64,000 nucleotides of DNA from Proteles cristata cristata. Its lineage: Eukaryota > Chordata > Mammalia > Carnivora > Hyaenidae. Positions 22,471 to 34,890 of the stretch are shown in pieces (positions within the stretch are counted from its first letter, which is position 1; each line of letters opens with the position of its first letter). The translations under genes and the position numbers were made by a program. Where the stretch lies: positions 248,001 through 312,000 of the forward strand of contig JAESUZ010002392.1 of assembly GCA_017311185.1 (NCBI GenBank), in the 5' to 3' direction. Under the pieces are notes generated by a model. That model made no database searches. It was not told the DNA's origin and saw nothing but the letters and a program-made list of their open reading frames with translations.

Positions 22471-22864
22471 CTCCATAAGGAATTAAAAACTCAAATTCCT
22501 ATGGAACCCAGGCAAATCAGCTTTAAAATAAAGTTTTCTAGGTTCATATTTCACTTTCCCACTTTTGAGATAGAAGTGAATTTAAGAATTGTTTCCCTTT
22601 CCTCTTTTAATTCCACTATAAGAGAAACAGGACAAAGGGAATAATAAATGACAACTGCCACTCAGCCTTAATGCTGGGGAACAATAGGGAATGGTGGAAA
22701 GTGTAGTAATCTGGAAATTTACACTCCATTTAAAAAGAGTACCAGTACTCAGCTCTAGAGAATCACTGTCTTGTAGTAATGCATACCCTAGAGAGGCAGA
22801 CCTCTTCATTCTAAGGGAAAAAATGTCAGGAATTTGAATTTTGATGTGAAATTTGCAAATTTCT

Positions 22865-23057
22865 TTTTTTAAGTTTATTTTTTTTTGACAGACAGAGCAT
22901 GAGTGGGGCAGGGGTAGAGAGAGGGAGACAGAATATCCAAAGGGGGCTCTGTGCTGACAGTGGTGAGCCCGATGTGGGGCTTGAACTCATGACCCATGAG
23001 ATCAAAACCTGAGTCTAAGTCAGATGCTCAACTGATGGAGCCACCCAGGCACCCCCA
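22865..23057 (-). mobile_element. SINE (SINEC type)
   Basis: Reverse copy with head gatggagccacccaggcacc. A perfect 16-bp duplication (aaatttgcaaatttct) lies at 22849-22864 and 23058-23073. Confidence 0.92.
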
Positions 23058-23287
23058 AAATTTGCAAATTTCTAAAATGTTTGAAACTCATGAGTTATTT
23101 TATAACATTGTTTGAAAGATACAAAACCTATGTGCAGAATTCAAAGAGCCAACAGGCCACAAATTTGAGGTATGGTATCTGGATTTGCACACTTCCTCCT
23201 ATAGCAGGAAGTACAGGGCAGTGGAGACAGCAGTACTAGGTTACCTCCCTGTTCTAGCTCCGTACTGAGTTAGTCTTAAATCTTTCT

Positions 23288-23315
23288 CGTTTTTAAATTT
23301 AAATGTTTTATTTCT

Positions 23316-23346
<31 letters not shown>

Positions 23347-23517
23347 CATGAGCAGGGGAGGATCAGAGAGAGAGGGAGACACAGAATCCAAACCAGGCTC
23401 CAGGCTCTGAGCTAACGGTCAGCACAGAGCCCAATGCGGGGCTCGAACCCATAAACCGTGAGATAATGACCCGAGCCGAATTCAGACGGTTAACCGACTG
23501 AGCCACCCAGGCGCCCC
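23288..23517 (-). mobile_element. SINE (SINEC type), young-looking
   Basis: Reverse copy with an intact head (gactgagccacccaggcgcc), a (GA)n tract at about 23313-23339 and preserved CpGs (cgagccgaa, ggttaaccg). A perfect 16-bp duplication agtcttaaatctttct lies at 23272-23287 and 23518-23533. Confidence 0.95.
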
Positions 23518-23533
23518 AGTCTTAAATCTTTCT

Positions 23534-24590
23534 GAGCTCAGATATCTCATTCAGAAAATAGGAGCAAGAAAAACTTGATGTGCATTAACTGCTCCGAGGA
23601 TGAATAAAATTATAAACTGTAAAATGTTAGCTATCATTACTATAGTTAACACAGATGACAGACTCGCATGCAGGAAAATGTTCTCAGGTAACAGAGACTG
23701 AAAAGTTTTGTCTGTGGGTGGATCCTAGAAAAAGAGTTGTGTCAGAGTTTTGTGTCCAAAAAATGACAGGATCAGAAACTTCAACTCAGCACGGCCTTTG
23801 CTTTTTGGCCTGATTTTGTTTCCATCCTCTCTTTGTCAAATGGTGAAAGCTGATAGCTTGTCTCAGCAGGAGGCTGCAAGGCTTGGATGTGGGATTCCTC
23901 CAGTCTCCTTGCATCATCAGCTGCCACAGCTGGAGGGAATGTGGACAGAGGAGGAGGAGTATTGGGAGGGCAGAGGCAGACATAGAGGCAAATGAGAGGA
24001 CACAGGACCTGTGCCCTGAATAGAATGAATTCGAAGACAGAGGATGGAATGGGTGCTGATTAAATGAGAGGAGGCTCCAAGCCCAGAATGTCAGATTTAA
24101 AGCTATTTCACTGATGTGGAAAGTTATCTTGGAACCAGCTCATAAGTAAAGAAGAGGCAAATCTGTCATCAGCTAAGCCTTGCAGAAAAGTTTCAGGCCC
24201 CCAAACACAGTTAGCACTTCTCCTGGTAGAAGCTGTCAAGTCAGATTGATAAACTGCTGGGCTCCTGCAGTTTATTGAGCCTAAAATGAATGTAGAAGGT
24301 CAGATTGTCTCAGAGTTAAGTTACATTCTCACATCTTCCAGCTGAGGAAGAGCTGGAAATGAAAAGCTAGGACCTGCCTTGTTGCTATCTTGTCTCTTTT
24401 AGAGGTGACTTCAGGAATTATACAAAGTTTAAAATAGAAACTCTGGGCCTAATTTATGCCATGAACAACTTTTACTATCCTTTTGAAGCCTAATAGACTA
24501 TTTGTCAGAATAAGGTTTGCAAATGCTCCAAATAAAATACATGAATACAAAAACAAGTATATTGAAATAGAAATTACCAAAATATTATAC
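23534..24590. other. No gene recognised
   Basis: Repeat-poor for about 1 kb. An 81-residue plus-strand frame (23750-23995) and its antisense shadow show no domain, and I see no splice or promoter context to support either. Confidence 0.4.
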
Positions 24591-24605
24591 ATATTTGTGA
24601 AATAG

Positions 24606-24819
24606 GGAGCACCTGGGTGGCTCAGTCAGTTAAGCATCCTACTCTTGATGTTGGCTCAGATCATAATCTGGTTGTGCGATGGAGCTCTGCTTTGGGCTCT
24701 GTGCTGAGTATGGAGCCTGCTTGGGATTCTTTCTCTCCCTCTCTCTCTCTGCCCATTCCTTGCTTGTGCATTCTCCCTCTCTTTCTCTCTCTCTCAAAAT
24801 AATAAACTTAAAAAAAAAG
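24606..24819 (+). mobile_element. SINE (SINEC type), older subfamily
   Basis: Head gggagcacctgggtggctca, body tgggctctgtgctgagtatg, tail with aataaactt. A 15-bp duplication with one mismatch, atatttgtgaaatag at 24591-24605 and atatgtgtgaaatag at 24820-24834. Confidence 0.9.
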
Positions 24820-24849
24820 ATATGTGTGAAATAGTAATAATAGCACCAT

Positions 24850-24969
24850 TTTAAAGTAGACTTCACACCCAGTGCAGAGCCTAATGCAAGGCTTGAATTC
24901 ATGATCCTGAGATCAAGACCTGAGCTGAGATCAAGAGTCACTTAATTGACTGAACCACCCAGGCACCCA
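24850..24969 (-). mobile_element. SINE (SINEC type), short old copy
   Basis: Reverse copy containing cacacccagtgcagagccta, gatcctgagatcaagacctg and the head tgactgaaccacccaggcac. It lacks the long CT tail of the young copies and matches the shorter, older tRNA-SINE form. Confidence 0.8.
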
Positions 24970-25131
24970 ATAGTGCTTCTTTATTAATGAATTAAACAAC
25001 TAGGTCTAGCAATAAGTCTAAGAACTTCCATAATTAAAGTATTAATGGGTAGTAATGAGGATCAACAATATGTTGAGGTATTTACAGCAAATAAAGGCAA
25101 CTAACAGTGCTCTGCAAAATGAGCCCTAATA

Positions 25132-25329
25132 GGGGCACCTGGGTGGCTCAGTCGGTTAAGTGTCTGACATCAGCTCAGATCATGATCTCACAGTTTGTGG
25201 GTTTGAGCCCCCATCAGATTCTATGCTGGTAGCTCAGAGCCTGGAGCCTGTTTCAGGTTCTGTGTCTCCCTCTCTCTCGGTCTCTCTCTGTCTCAAAAAT
25301 AAATTTAAAACCTATAAAAAATTGTTTTT
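25132..25329 (+). mobile_element. SINE (SINEC type)
   Basis: Head ggggcacctgggtggctcag, body tcagagcctggagcctgttt, CT tail and ataaattta. Flanked by aaatgagccctaata (25117-25131) and aaatgagcgcttata (25330-25344), a 15-bp duplication with two mismatches. Confidence 0.9.
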
Positions 25330-25637
25330 AAATGAGCGCTTATAAAGACAGACATAGTGTCAGGGGAGACAGAAAAAAGACAATTAACTCTACCTAGGGA
25401 TGGGGAAGCCAGGTAGAGGAGGGGAGAGTGAAGGAGTGAGCAGGAGTTCCCAAAGAGAAGTGGGGAAGTGCAATCAGCTTTGGAGACTGAGTAGCAAGAT
25501 GGGGTTGAAGCCAGACATAAGGATGCTTATAACCAGAGGTTTCAGAGAGGTAAGTTGAGATCCACTGGTTAGTTCAGAATTTGTCCTTCATACTTGAACA
25601 AATAGGAATCCACAAGAGGCATTAGGAAGAGATATTG

Positions 25638-25772
25638 TGTGGGATGCGTGAGTGGTTCAGTTGGTAAGCATCCAACTCTTGATCTCAGCTAGAGTCTTAA
25701 CCTCGGGATCATGAGTTCAAGTTCCACATTGGGCTCCATGCTGGGCATGGAGCGTCTTTAAAAAGAAAAAGA
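25638..25772 (+). mobile_element. SINE (older short tRNA-derived type)
   Basis: Head gggatgcgtgagtggttcag, B-box-like gagttcaagttcc, then cattgggctccatgctgggc, and a direct A-rich end without a CT tail. Older short form. Confidence 0.75.
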
Positions 25773-27067
25773 CATAATGTGATCCAATTTACATGTTAGT
25801 GAAGTAATTGGAAGCCCCGTGGATTTCTTGGGAGAAAGGTTCAGTGACTGAGAGCAGACGGTGAGATCATCGGGTACACTCCATGAGACAGCTTGCTATA
25901 GAGACACAGGCAAGAGAGGATGAGCAATCAAATTTGGGAGGCCATAAGAATGAAGAAGAAGAAATAGAATCTTGTAAAAGATTCAGATATAGACTTGAGG
26001 AGTAAGAGAAAAGGAGATGTGAAAATAATTTCAGGGTTTCTAATGGGTGCTATTAAGATAAATGGAGAGTACAATAGAAAGAAGTAGAACTGAGAAATCA
26101 AGGTAATTAAGCAGGTTAGGAACATGCTGACTTTTAAGTGTCTATTGGTAATCTAGGAACAACAGTATATTTGATAACTGGAAATATATGAACTATAAAA
26201 AAGGTAGTGATGAATACCAATGAAGATCAACAATATGTTAAATATGTGTATCAGCAATATTGTTATATGAAAATGTATGTGGTTTCTATCATTGATGAAA
26301 TCATAGGTATTGCTGATGTTCCTGTGGTTTGCTGCCTACATTTGTAATGGAAGGAAATTCTATACCTCAATTAGAAGTTAGTAAAGATGTAATCTTTACA
26401 TCCAAGCTCAGAGATGACTTAGGGGGAAAAGCTCAAGTTAAAAACCCCTATTTATTAGGTGATAGACACTGATTCAGTTGGCTCCTCTCTCTCTCCCCCT
26501 CAGCAGACAGGCAAATGAATATAGCTCTTCAAGCCCTTTGCTTTGGAAAACTACAAATTTTTGTTAACTGTTGGACAAAATATTTATAAAGAGAATAGAT
26601 CTCATCTAAATATATAAGACGAATTTATTTTCTACAAACTAAATTTCAAATTCAAGACTCCTTATGACCAAGTTGGTAAGAAACCCCATGTCAGCCATTC
26701 TTGGTCATTCTCCTATTCAACCATTTTGGGAATTTGTCATAATTTCTCAGTCTCATATCATCCAGGAGGAGACCTGTGGATTGATTATCTGTCCACATAG
26801 GCCACCTATATCGTGTCCACTGTCCCCTTTTGACAGCTCCTTTGGGTTCAATGGTTCTCTGCTGCTTAATACATAGGAATTTTCCTTTAAGTCTGCCTAT
26901 GTCCTTTCTTCTGAAAGGTACCACATGACTATTCCTCTCTAGAACTTTCAACCTCTCCATCATTGTTCTGCCATATATTTTATCCAAGGCCATAAAGCAT
27001 AGGGCAGGAAAATGGGGGAAAGGGAAAAAATGAACTACGGTAAGAAAGTTAGTATTTAAAATTATTA
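25773..27067. other. No gene recognised
   Basis: AT-rich unclassified sequence. The 100-residue minus-strand frame at 26691-26993 and the overlapping 70-residue plus-strand frame have no recognisable domain. Confidence 0.4.
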
Positions 27068-27084
27068 TCTACTCACATATTTCT

Positions 27085-28171
27085 TTTTTTTTTTTTTTTT
27101 GCAAATAGTTTATTGTCAAATTAGTTTCCACATAACACCCAGTGCTCATCCCCACAAGTGCCCTCCTCCATGCCCACCCCTCCTCCCCCCCACATCCACC
27201 AGTCCTCAGTTTTTGTCAGCATTCAAGAGTCTCTCATGGTTTGCCTCTCTCCCTTTCCCCCACCATTTCCGCCCTTCTTCTCCCCCTTGGTCCTCTGTTA
27301 AGTTCCTCCTAATCCTCCTATACGTGCACACATATGATATTTGTCCTTCTCTGCCTGACTTATTTCGCTCAGCATAACACCCTCAAGGTCCATCCATGTT
27401 GCTACACATGGCCAGATTTCATTGTTTCTCATTGCCATGTAGTATTCCATGGTATAGATAAACCACATCTTCTTGATCCATTCATCTGTTGATGGACACT
27501 TAGGCTCTTTCCATGTTTTAGCTATTGTGGAGAGTGCTGCTATGAACATTGGGGTACATGTGCTCCTATGCATCAACATTTCTGTATCCCTTGGGTAAAT
27601 TCCTAGCAGTGCTATTGCTGGGTCATAGGGGAGTTCTATTGTTAGTTTCCTTGAGGAACCTCCACACTGTTTTCCAGAGGGGCTGTACCAGTTTACATTC
27701 CCACCAACAGTGTAGGAGGGTGCCCGTTTCTCCACATCCTCGCCAGCATCTAGAGTTCTCTGATTGGCTCATTTTAGCCACTCTGACTGGCGTGAGGTGG
27801 TATCTCAGTGTGGTTTTGATTTGTATTTCCCTGATGAGGAGCGATGCTGAGCATCGTTTCATGTGTCTGTTGGCCATCTGGATGTCCTCTTTGGAGAAGT
27901 GTCTGTTCATATCTTCTGCCCATTTCTTCACTGGGTTGTTTGTTTTCGGGCGTGTAGTTTGGTGAGTTCCTTGTAGATTCTGGATATCAACCCTTTATCT
28001 GATATGTCATTTGCAACTATCTTTTCCCATTCCGTTGGTTGCCTATTAATTTTCTGGGTTGTTTCCTTGGCTGTGCAGAAGCTTTTAATCTTGAGGAGGT
28101 CCCAACAGTTTATTTTTGCTCTTAATTCCCTTGCTTTTGGGGATGTGTCAAGTAAGAAGTTGCTGCGGTGG
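27085..28171 (-). mobile_element. 5'-truncated L1, minus strand, young insertion
   Basis: Flanked by a perfect 17-bp duplication (tctactcacatatttct) at 27068-27084 and 28172-28188. On the minus strand it runs from within ORF2 through the stop at 27298 and a 3' UTR to an A tract (T run 27085-27100). Unlike the two L1s at 15 and 20 kb it has no extra sequence after the A tract. Confidence 0.95.
27298..28171 (-). pseudogene. L1 ORF2 C-terminal remnant
   Basis: Two overlapping frames: 27623-27931 ([20 protein letters not shown], then [20 protein letters not shown], the intact C-terminal Cys/His-rich segment) and 27298-27735 ([28 protein letters not shown], ending GLGGT-stop). One frameshift near the tcctcaaggaaac region separates them. 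The normal sequence at the two positions mutated in the 15/20 kb pair makes this a useful reference copy. Confidence 0.85.
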
Positions 28172-28379
28172 TCTACTCACATATTTCTAAAATTCCACTT
28201 TGGAATCAATTCAGAATAAAATGGATGCATTTTATATTTTTAAAAAATCTTTTAACTGCATAGAGACTGTATTATTTAATTGAAATTGACATTACTCAAC
28301 TTCTTATCCCACCTTATTCATCAGATTTTATCCCAAATAATTTTAAATGCCATAGGCAAAAAATAAAATCCATTCTCAA

Positions 28380-28790
28380 CAGGGAAAGAATTATAGCTTT
28401 GGGGATATTAAAAATATGCCACAGGAAGGACCTTCTAAATACAACTCAAAATCCAAATACAATTAAAAAAATACTGATAAATTTGACCAAACGTCAAATA
28501 CAATAAAAAAATACTGATAAATTTGACTACATAAAAATGAAAGTGATATACATGGAATAAAAAACACCATAAGCAAAGTAAAAACACAAGACACTGGAAA
28601 AAGGTTTACAAAAATGGGGGTTAATTTCTATAATCTCTGAAGAGCTCCTAGAAGTGAAGAAGGAAAAGACCAACATCCAAATGAGGGAAAAAGATGAAAT
28701 AGGAAAACATACCGGAAAGCAAAAGAAATACAAATAACCCTAAATATAATACACATAATAAGAAAAAAACAAATTAGAACCTCATGGAGA
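28380..28790 (+). mobile_element. Old L1 ORF2 fragment
   Basis: Follows ORF2 C-terminal DNA (aaaaaacaccataagcaaag, agagctcctagaagtgaaga, aaaagaccaacatccaaatg). Many stops. Contains a local direct duplication: a 34-bp unit at 28454-28487 and a 33-bp unit at 28495-28527 (caaatacaat... to ...gataaatttgac). Confidence 0.65.
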
Positions 28791-29931
28791 AACACCCCAT
28801 CTGGTCACTATGGAGCATAGGTATTGGGTTTATTCTCCTACATGAAATTTTAAAAACATTAAAACTTTTGATACAACAGTTTTTAGGACAGTGGTCCCTG
28901 AGAGCATGGAAACAAAGGAGATGGGCCCTCTGATTGTCCAGGCTTACTGTTTGGAGAAAGCTTCCATGCTGCCCTGCAGAGAGACGAAACCCAGGTAGAG
29001 CTTAAGAGTCTCCCTACATTGAGAAGATGGAGCTGGCAGTCCTATAAAGTCAAATGATTAGACTCCACAGCACCACCTGTGAGAAGCAACTTACTCAAAG
29101 AGCTTCTGCATTTTGCAGACAATCCCTCTTAATTCTTCAGCTGAATACTAGTCACTAAATGCATGTGAGCAAACTACTGAAATAGTAGAAATAATCACAC
29201 AAAAGCAGCAGGGTGTCACTATACCCAGAGATCACAAAGGGAAGAGAATAGCTTATGTTCCATCAACCACAGTGGTAAACCCTGTAATGAAGGGAGATTG
29301 GATAGAATGTTCATAAAATTATTGCCTTTGCAGTGGGGAAGTTAGTCTGATACTAAAGACTGTTTTTGCACATGTCTAGTAAAGTTTAAAAGAACATAAT
29401 ATTTCCAAGGAACATAACTGCATCCCACTGGGGGGGAAAAAAAAGCTCTAGAATATAGGAATACAAAAATATCCAGGCTCCAACAATATAAAACTCATGG
29501 TGTCTGGGAGCCAATCCTAAAATCCAGGCATGTGTCAAAGGAGGAAAATGCAAAACATAATGTGTCATAAATTACAAAAATAGAATTAGTGGACAAAAGC
29601 ATTAAAAACTTATTATAACTATATGCCATATGTTGAAGAAAGTAGATTGAACATGGTAAGTAAAGACATGTAAGACTTTTAAAATCTTTTCAGAAGAGAA
29701 AAATATTTATTACAATGAAAAAAATTCACTAGGTGGGATTAGCAGATTATTAGACACTATAAAAGTAAAGATTAGTGAATTTGAAGACCTAGTAATAGAA
29801 ACTAGCTGAAATGAAAGAGAGAAAAAAGACCAGGAAAAAATTGAACAGAGCATCAGTGTGCTCTGAAAAAAATTTAGGCAACCTAATAAAGAAATTTTCT
29901 GATCTAAATTTTAAAAAAGGGGGAGTGTTGG

Positions 29932-30119
29932 GGGGTGCTCCAGGGTGGCTCGTTCAGCTCTAAGGATTTCAGCTCAGGTCATGATCCCAGGATTGTGGAA
30001 TCAAACCCCACATAGGACTCCATGCTGAACATCAAGTCTGCTTGAGATTCTCTTTCTCTCCCTCTGCCCCTCTCCTCCCCTACTTGCATGCTCACTGGCT
30101 CTCTCTCAAAAAAGAAAAT
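29932..30119 (+). mobile_element. SINE (SINEC type), diverged, in L1
   Basis: Diverged head (ggtgctccagggtggctcg), then ttcagctcaggtcatgatcc, body ggactccatgctgaacatca, CT tail and an A-rich end. No clear target duplication. Confidence 0.8.
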
Positions 30120-30452
30120 ATCCCAAAAATGAGAAGCAGGCAGCAAATATATGGGAAAATAAGGGTCCCAAGTTCCCCAAATGTGATAAAAACCATAAAG
30201 ACTTCAACAAGCCCCAAATATAAGAAACATGAATCCTATTCCAAGGTCCACCACAGGTAACTGTTTACAGCCATGGACAAAGAGAAAAATCTTAAATATA
30301 GCCAGAGAATAAAGACAAACTATATAGAAAGGAATCAAGATAAAAGTAGCAGCAGGATTTTTACCAGAAACACAGCAAGCCAAAATTCTTTACAGCCTAC
30401 AAGAAACCTACTTTCACTACAAATACAGAAATCGATTAAAAGTAAAAGGATG

Positions 30453-30650
30453 AGGGGTGCCTGAGTGTCAGTTAAGCATCTGACTTCAGCTAAGCTCATG
30501 ATCTCACAGCTCATGGATTTGAGTCCTACATCAGGCTCTGTGCTGACAGCTCAGAGCCTGGAGCCTGCTTCCAATTCTGTGTGTGTCTCTGTGTGCTTCT
30601 CTCCCACTCTCTCTGTCTCTTTCATAAATATTGTTTTTAAAAAATTAAAA
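30453..30650 (+). mobile_element. SINE (SINEC type), in L1
   Basis: Head ggggtgcctgagtgtcagtt carries a small deletion, then tcaggctctgtgctgacagc and tcagagcctggagcctgctt, with a GT-containing CT tail. Boundaries approximate. Confidence 0.85.
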
Positions 30651-31173
30651 AGAAAATAAGAGATTTTCTTTCAAAAAAGTAGGAAGATGGGAAAAAGATC
30701 TAACAGGCAAACACTAATCAAAAGAAAACTGAAGTAACTATATTAATATCTGACAAATTAAACTTCAGGGCAAAAAATACTACCAGGGTTCATTTCATAA
30801 GGGTACAGTAGTCAATTTGTCAAAAGGATATAGAATTCTATATACCTATGCATGTAACAACAGAGCTTCAGACGACAAGTAAATCTAATAGAGCTCAAAC
30901 AGAAATAGAAAATCCACAATTATAGTTAGAGAATATGTCACCTCTTGAATAAAGACTGTGAGAAACAGTAAACAGAAAATCAGAAGGATATGAAAGGCTT
31001 GAACAAAGACTGTCAATTAACCTGATCTAGAAAATAGTTACAGAACTCCTCAACCAACAACGGAATACACATTCTTTCCATATATATATATGAAACATTT
31101 GTCAAGATAGATCATATTCTTGGTTTCAAAGTAAGATTCAACAAATTTAAAAGGATTTAAAACACACTATACT

Positions 31174-31394
31174 GGGGTGCCTGGGTGGCTCAGTCGGTTA
31201 AGCGTCCGACTTTGGTTCAAGTCATGATCTCAGGGTTCATGGGTTTGAACCCCGCGTCGGGCTCTGTGCTGGCAGCTAGCTCAGCGCATGTAGCCAGTTT
31301 TGGATTCTGTGAATCCCTCTCTCTCTGACCCTCCCCTGCCCACACTGTCTCTCTCTCTCAGAAGTAAAATAAAAACATTAAAAAATAAATAAAT
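31174..31394 (+). mobile_element. SINE (SINEC type), in L1
   Basis: Head ggggtgcctgggtggctcag, body ccccgcgtcgggctctgtgc with CpGs. Perfect 15-bp duplication aaaacacactatact at 31159-31173 and 31395-31409. Confidence 0.95.
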
Positions 31395-31569
31395 AAAACA
31401 CACTATACTCTCTGATCACAAGGCCACTAAATTAGAAATCAACAGAAAATGTGATGAATGCCTGCAAATCTTTTTTGATAATCCATGAGTCTAAGAAGAA
31501 ATCAAAAGTAAAATTAGAAATCATTTTTAACTGGTAAAAAGTAAACACAGATCATTAAAGTTTGTGGAA

Positions 31570-31791
31570 CTTGGGCACTTGGGCAGCTCAGTTGGTTAAG
31601 CATCTGACTTCGACTCAGGTCATGATCTCCTGGTCCATGGGTTCAAGCCCCTTGTCGAACTTAGTGCTGAAACCTTGGAACCTGGAGCCTGCTTCAAGTT
31701 CTGTGTCTCCCTCTCTATGCCCCTCCTTCGCTTGCACTCTATGTGTCTCTCTCTCTCAAAAATAAACAGACATTAAAAAAAATTTTTTAAG
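31570..31791 (+). mobile_element. SINE (SINEC type), in L1
   Basis: Diverged head (cttgggcacttgggcagctc), body aacctggagcctgcttcaag, CT tail. Perfect 14-bp duplication taaagtttgtggaa at 31556-31569 and 31792-31805. Confidence 0.92.
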
Positions 31792-33551
31792 TAAAGTTTG
31801 TGGAATTCAGCTCCATAAGTATATAGAAAGAAATTTACAGGACTGAAGAATAAGGGTCTGAAATCAAGGACCTAAGTTTTCACCTTAAGAAACTAGGAAC
31901 AAAAAAGGCAATTGAACCTAAGGTATGAATAAAAAAAGAAGTATGAAGATCAGAAAAGGATGAAGTAGGAGAAAAATATGGAAAAACGTTAACAAAAGAA
32001 AATTGCAGGGCAATTGGCCTCATAAACATAGATGTAAAAATTCTCAACAAAATTGTAGCAGATTGAATCTAGCAACATATAAAAAGTACCATAAACAATT
32101 ACTAAGTAGAGTGTATCCCAGAAATTCAAGGTTGTTTTAATATTTGAAAATCAATCACTATCATTCACCATTTTAACAGACATTATTTGATTATTTCAAA
32201 AGATGCATAAAGAGCATTTATTTGACAAAATCTGAAATGCACTCATGATAAAAATTCTCAGCAAACTAAGAACAGAAAGGAACCTCCCCTATCTAATAAA
32301 GTACATTTACAAAATGTAAAAAAATCCAGGTAGAAAATCCTAAGAAATAAATTTTTAAATGATTTAACAAAGTTGTAGTATAAGAGCAATACACAAAAAA
32401 TCATTTGTATTTCTATATACTGGCAACAGGTAATCAGAAAACAAACATTTCTTAAATATCTTGGGCAGAGCATTTAAAAATATGAAAGTTTGGGATGTAT
32501 TTAGAAAAAGGTATGCAACAGCTGTGTACAGAAAACTACAAAATATTACTAAGAGAATTTTAAAAATACATTCAGTAGAGAAATATACTGTGTTCTTAGA
32601 TTAGAAGAATATTCACTGCTAAGATGTCAGATCATCCCGAAATTGATCTATCGCCTAGAAGGATATGGAAATGTAAAGAACAGAATGTAGCTGAAACAAA
32701 TCTGAAAAAGAATAAGAGTGTTAAAGGACTTACCCTTTCTGATTTCAAGGGTTATTGTAAAGCTACAATAATTAATACAATGTCATATTGGTTCAGAATA
32801 GACAAATAAATCAAAAGAATGGAATAGAGTCCAGAAATAAACCAAGACACACAGTCAATTGTTTTTTGACAAAAGTGCAAGGACAATTCAATGGGGAAAG
32901 AACAATCTGCTCAGTAAATGGTATTGGATGAATTGACTAACCACTTACAAAAGGAAAAAAAGAAAAAAAAGAACCTTAACCTTTAATTCATGTCATACAC
33001 AAAAATTAACTTGAAATGGACTATAGACCTAAGTAAAACTAAAATGAATAAACTCCAAAAAGAAAACAAAAAAGAAATTTTTAATAATCTAGATTTGGCA
33101 AAGATTTCTTAAAGACAAAAACATGAGCTGTAAAAGAAAAAGAATCAACTGAACTTTATCCATTTTAAAACTTTTGCTCTTCATGAATCATTGTTAAAAT
33201 GAAAAGTCAAACCACAGAGTAGGAGAAAATATTTTACATACACACATATAACAATAGACTTTATAAGAAACACTTTCAAATTAATAAGACAAACAACCCA
33301 ATTAAAAATAGGCAAAAGATTTAAATAGACACTCTATCAGAGAAGAGAGATTTAGAGAATAAGTACATGAAAAATTGTTCAACATGAGCAACAGTTTCAC
33401 AAAGAGCAATTTCACACTAATTACAGCCGAGTCTTAATTTCCTGTCATTGTTACTGATTGCCTCCATGAAATGAATGTCGTTAAGTGAGGTGAAGTTCAG
33501 TCCCTGTTGCCTGCTTCACTAGTGCCAAACTATCATTTCACTGACAGCATT

Positions 33552-33776
33552 TTTTAATTTTTAATTTTATTTTTTTAATGTTTATTTATTTTGAAAGAGA
33601 GACAGAGAATATGTGAGCAGGGAAGGGCCAGAGAGAGAGGGAAAGAGAATCCCAAGCAGGCTCTGAGCTGTCAGCACAGAGCCTAACACGGGTCTCGATC
33701 CCATAAACCTTGAGATCATGACCTGAGCCAAAGTCAAGATGTGGGCTCTTAACCAACTGAGCCACCCAGGGGCCCC
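33552..33776 (-). mobile_element. SINE (SINEC type)
   Basis: Reverse copy: tgtttatttattttgaaaga tail side, gtcagcacagagcctaacac body, head actgagccacccaggggccc. The duplication is not clear. Confidence 0.88.
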
Positions 33777-34330
33777 ACCTGACATTTTCGTTTTTAATCT
33801 GAATTTTCTTCAGTATCATCCTGCAGAGACCTTAATCTTGCTATTATCCTGGGAAGGTCAAGGGCATGCAACTGGATTTCTCTCAATTTCTCTGTACTTC
33901 AAATACCCACAAAGTCACCAGAAATCAGCTCCTTTTGCCCGGTTTCAGAAGCAGTGGCAGACCTCCACCCTCGTAATGGCCCTTCCACTGAAGCTCGACT
34001 CAGATCCTGTCTCCCTTTGCTGAGCCATCCATCACCTCCTCTCAAGTCTTTCTCTCCGCCTGTTCCTTCCTCTTAATTTGCAGGTCTTTCCACCCACAGA
34101 TATGTTCCCCCAGCATGGATGCCCCTGTCCAGCTACCATCCTACATTTTTCCTCCCTTCGGTCGAAAATTATTTCTTGATTTCTTATTCACACTTCAGCC
34201 CAGAAAAATTTGTCTTCTATACCTAACACCCTTCTACACTGTTTTCAAAATCAGAACGGTAGGCAGAAGCCGGATGGGTTCTGAGTAGCCGTCGGATCTG
34301 ACGAGCTTACTGATAAGTTCATGATTCAAT
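33777..34330. other. Unclassified, relatively GC-rich stretch, no gene recognised
   Basis: A 94-residue plus-strand frame (33739-34023) begins inside the SINE head and runs into this region, so it is unlikely to be a gene. Pyrimidine-rich segments at 34020-34200 could be a very old L2. I cannot assign anything firmly. Confidence 0.35.
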
Positions 34331-34334
34331 CAGC

Positions 34335-34620
34335 TTCTCATTCAGTGAGGATCAACTCACTGCCTACTATGTGCCAGGCACAGTTCTGCACTTATCAGTA
34401 GTTCATAGATGTGCCAGGAAATAGCAATGCTAAGGATACAGCAGTAAAGAAAGAAGACCAAAATCTCTGCTCTCTTGGGCTTATATTCTAGCGTAGAGAG
34501 ACAAACCAAAAAGGAAAATAATAACATATTAGACATATATGGCATGTCAGCTATGAGAAATGCTATGGTAAGAAATAAAGTGGAGGTGGGGTATGCAGTG
34601 CATTGCAAGTGGGAGAAAGG
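34335..34620 (+). repeat. Ancient mammalian repeat, family not assigned
   Basis: Shows actgcctactatgtgccagg, aaggatacagcagtaaagaa and ctctcttgggcttatattct in the order of a very common ancient repeat. I cannot name it with certainty. Confidence 0.5.
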
Positions 34621-34649
34621 AAGAAGCAGGATTTTATAGAGAATCTTTA

Positions 34650-34890
34650 GTGTACAGTAGTAAGGGGAGAAGATTCTGAAGCCAAAGAACCTGGGTTCTT
34701 ATCCCACCTCTCCTATTTTCTAACTGCATTTCTTTAGGCAAGCCATTAACTCTTGGTGCCTTGATTTCCTCATCTGTAAAACGGGAAGGATGTTTGACCC
34801 TATTAATGATTAAATGAATCCAGTATGTATTAAATATTAGAACAATGCCTGAAGTCACAGTAAAAGTTCATAAAATGTTGGCTATTAACA
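34650..34890 (+). mobile_element. MIR
   Basis: Clear MIR order: gaagccaaagaacctgggtt, then aggcaagccattaactcttg, then ttgatttcctcatctgtaaa, and the 3' end gttcataaaatgttggctat. Confidence 0.88.

Larger units (their letters stand above)
28866..33410 (+). mobile_element. Old L1 (5' UTR, ORF1, ORF2), broken by four SINEs
   Basis: Order of content: 5' UTR-like sequence (28866-29700), an ORF1 region (gaaatgaaagagagaaaaaa; agccagagaataaagacaaa), an ORF2 endonuclease region (gaaaactgaagtaactatat, about 30720-31110), a reverse-transcriptase region (ggcctcataaacatagatgt, about 32010-32270) and C-terminal parts to about 33410. Stops and frameshifts abound. Four SINEs interrupt it (29932, 30453, 31174, 31570), two with perfect target duplications. 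Subfamily not assigned. Confidence 0.75.
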
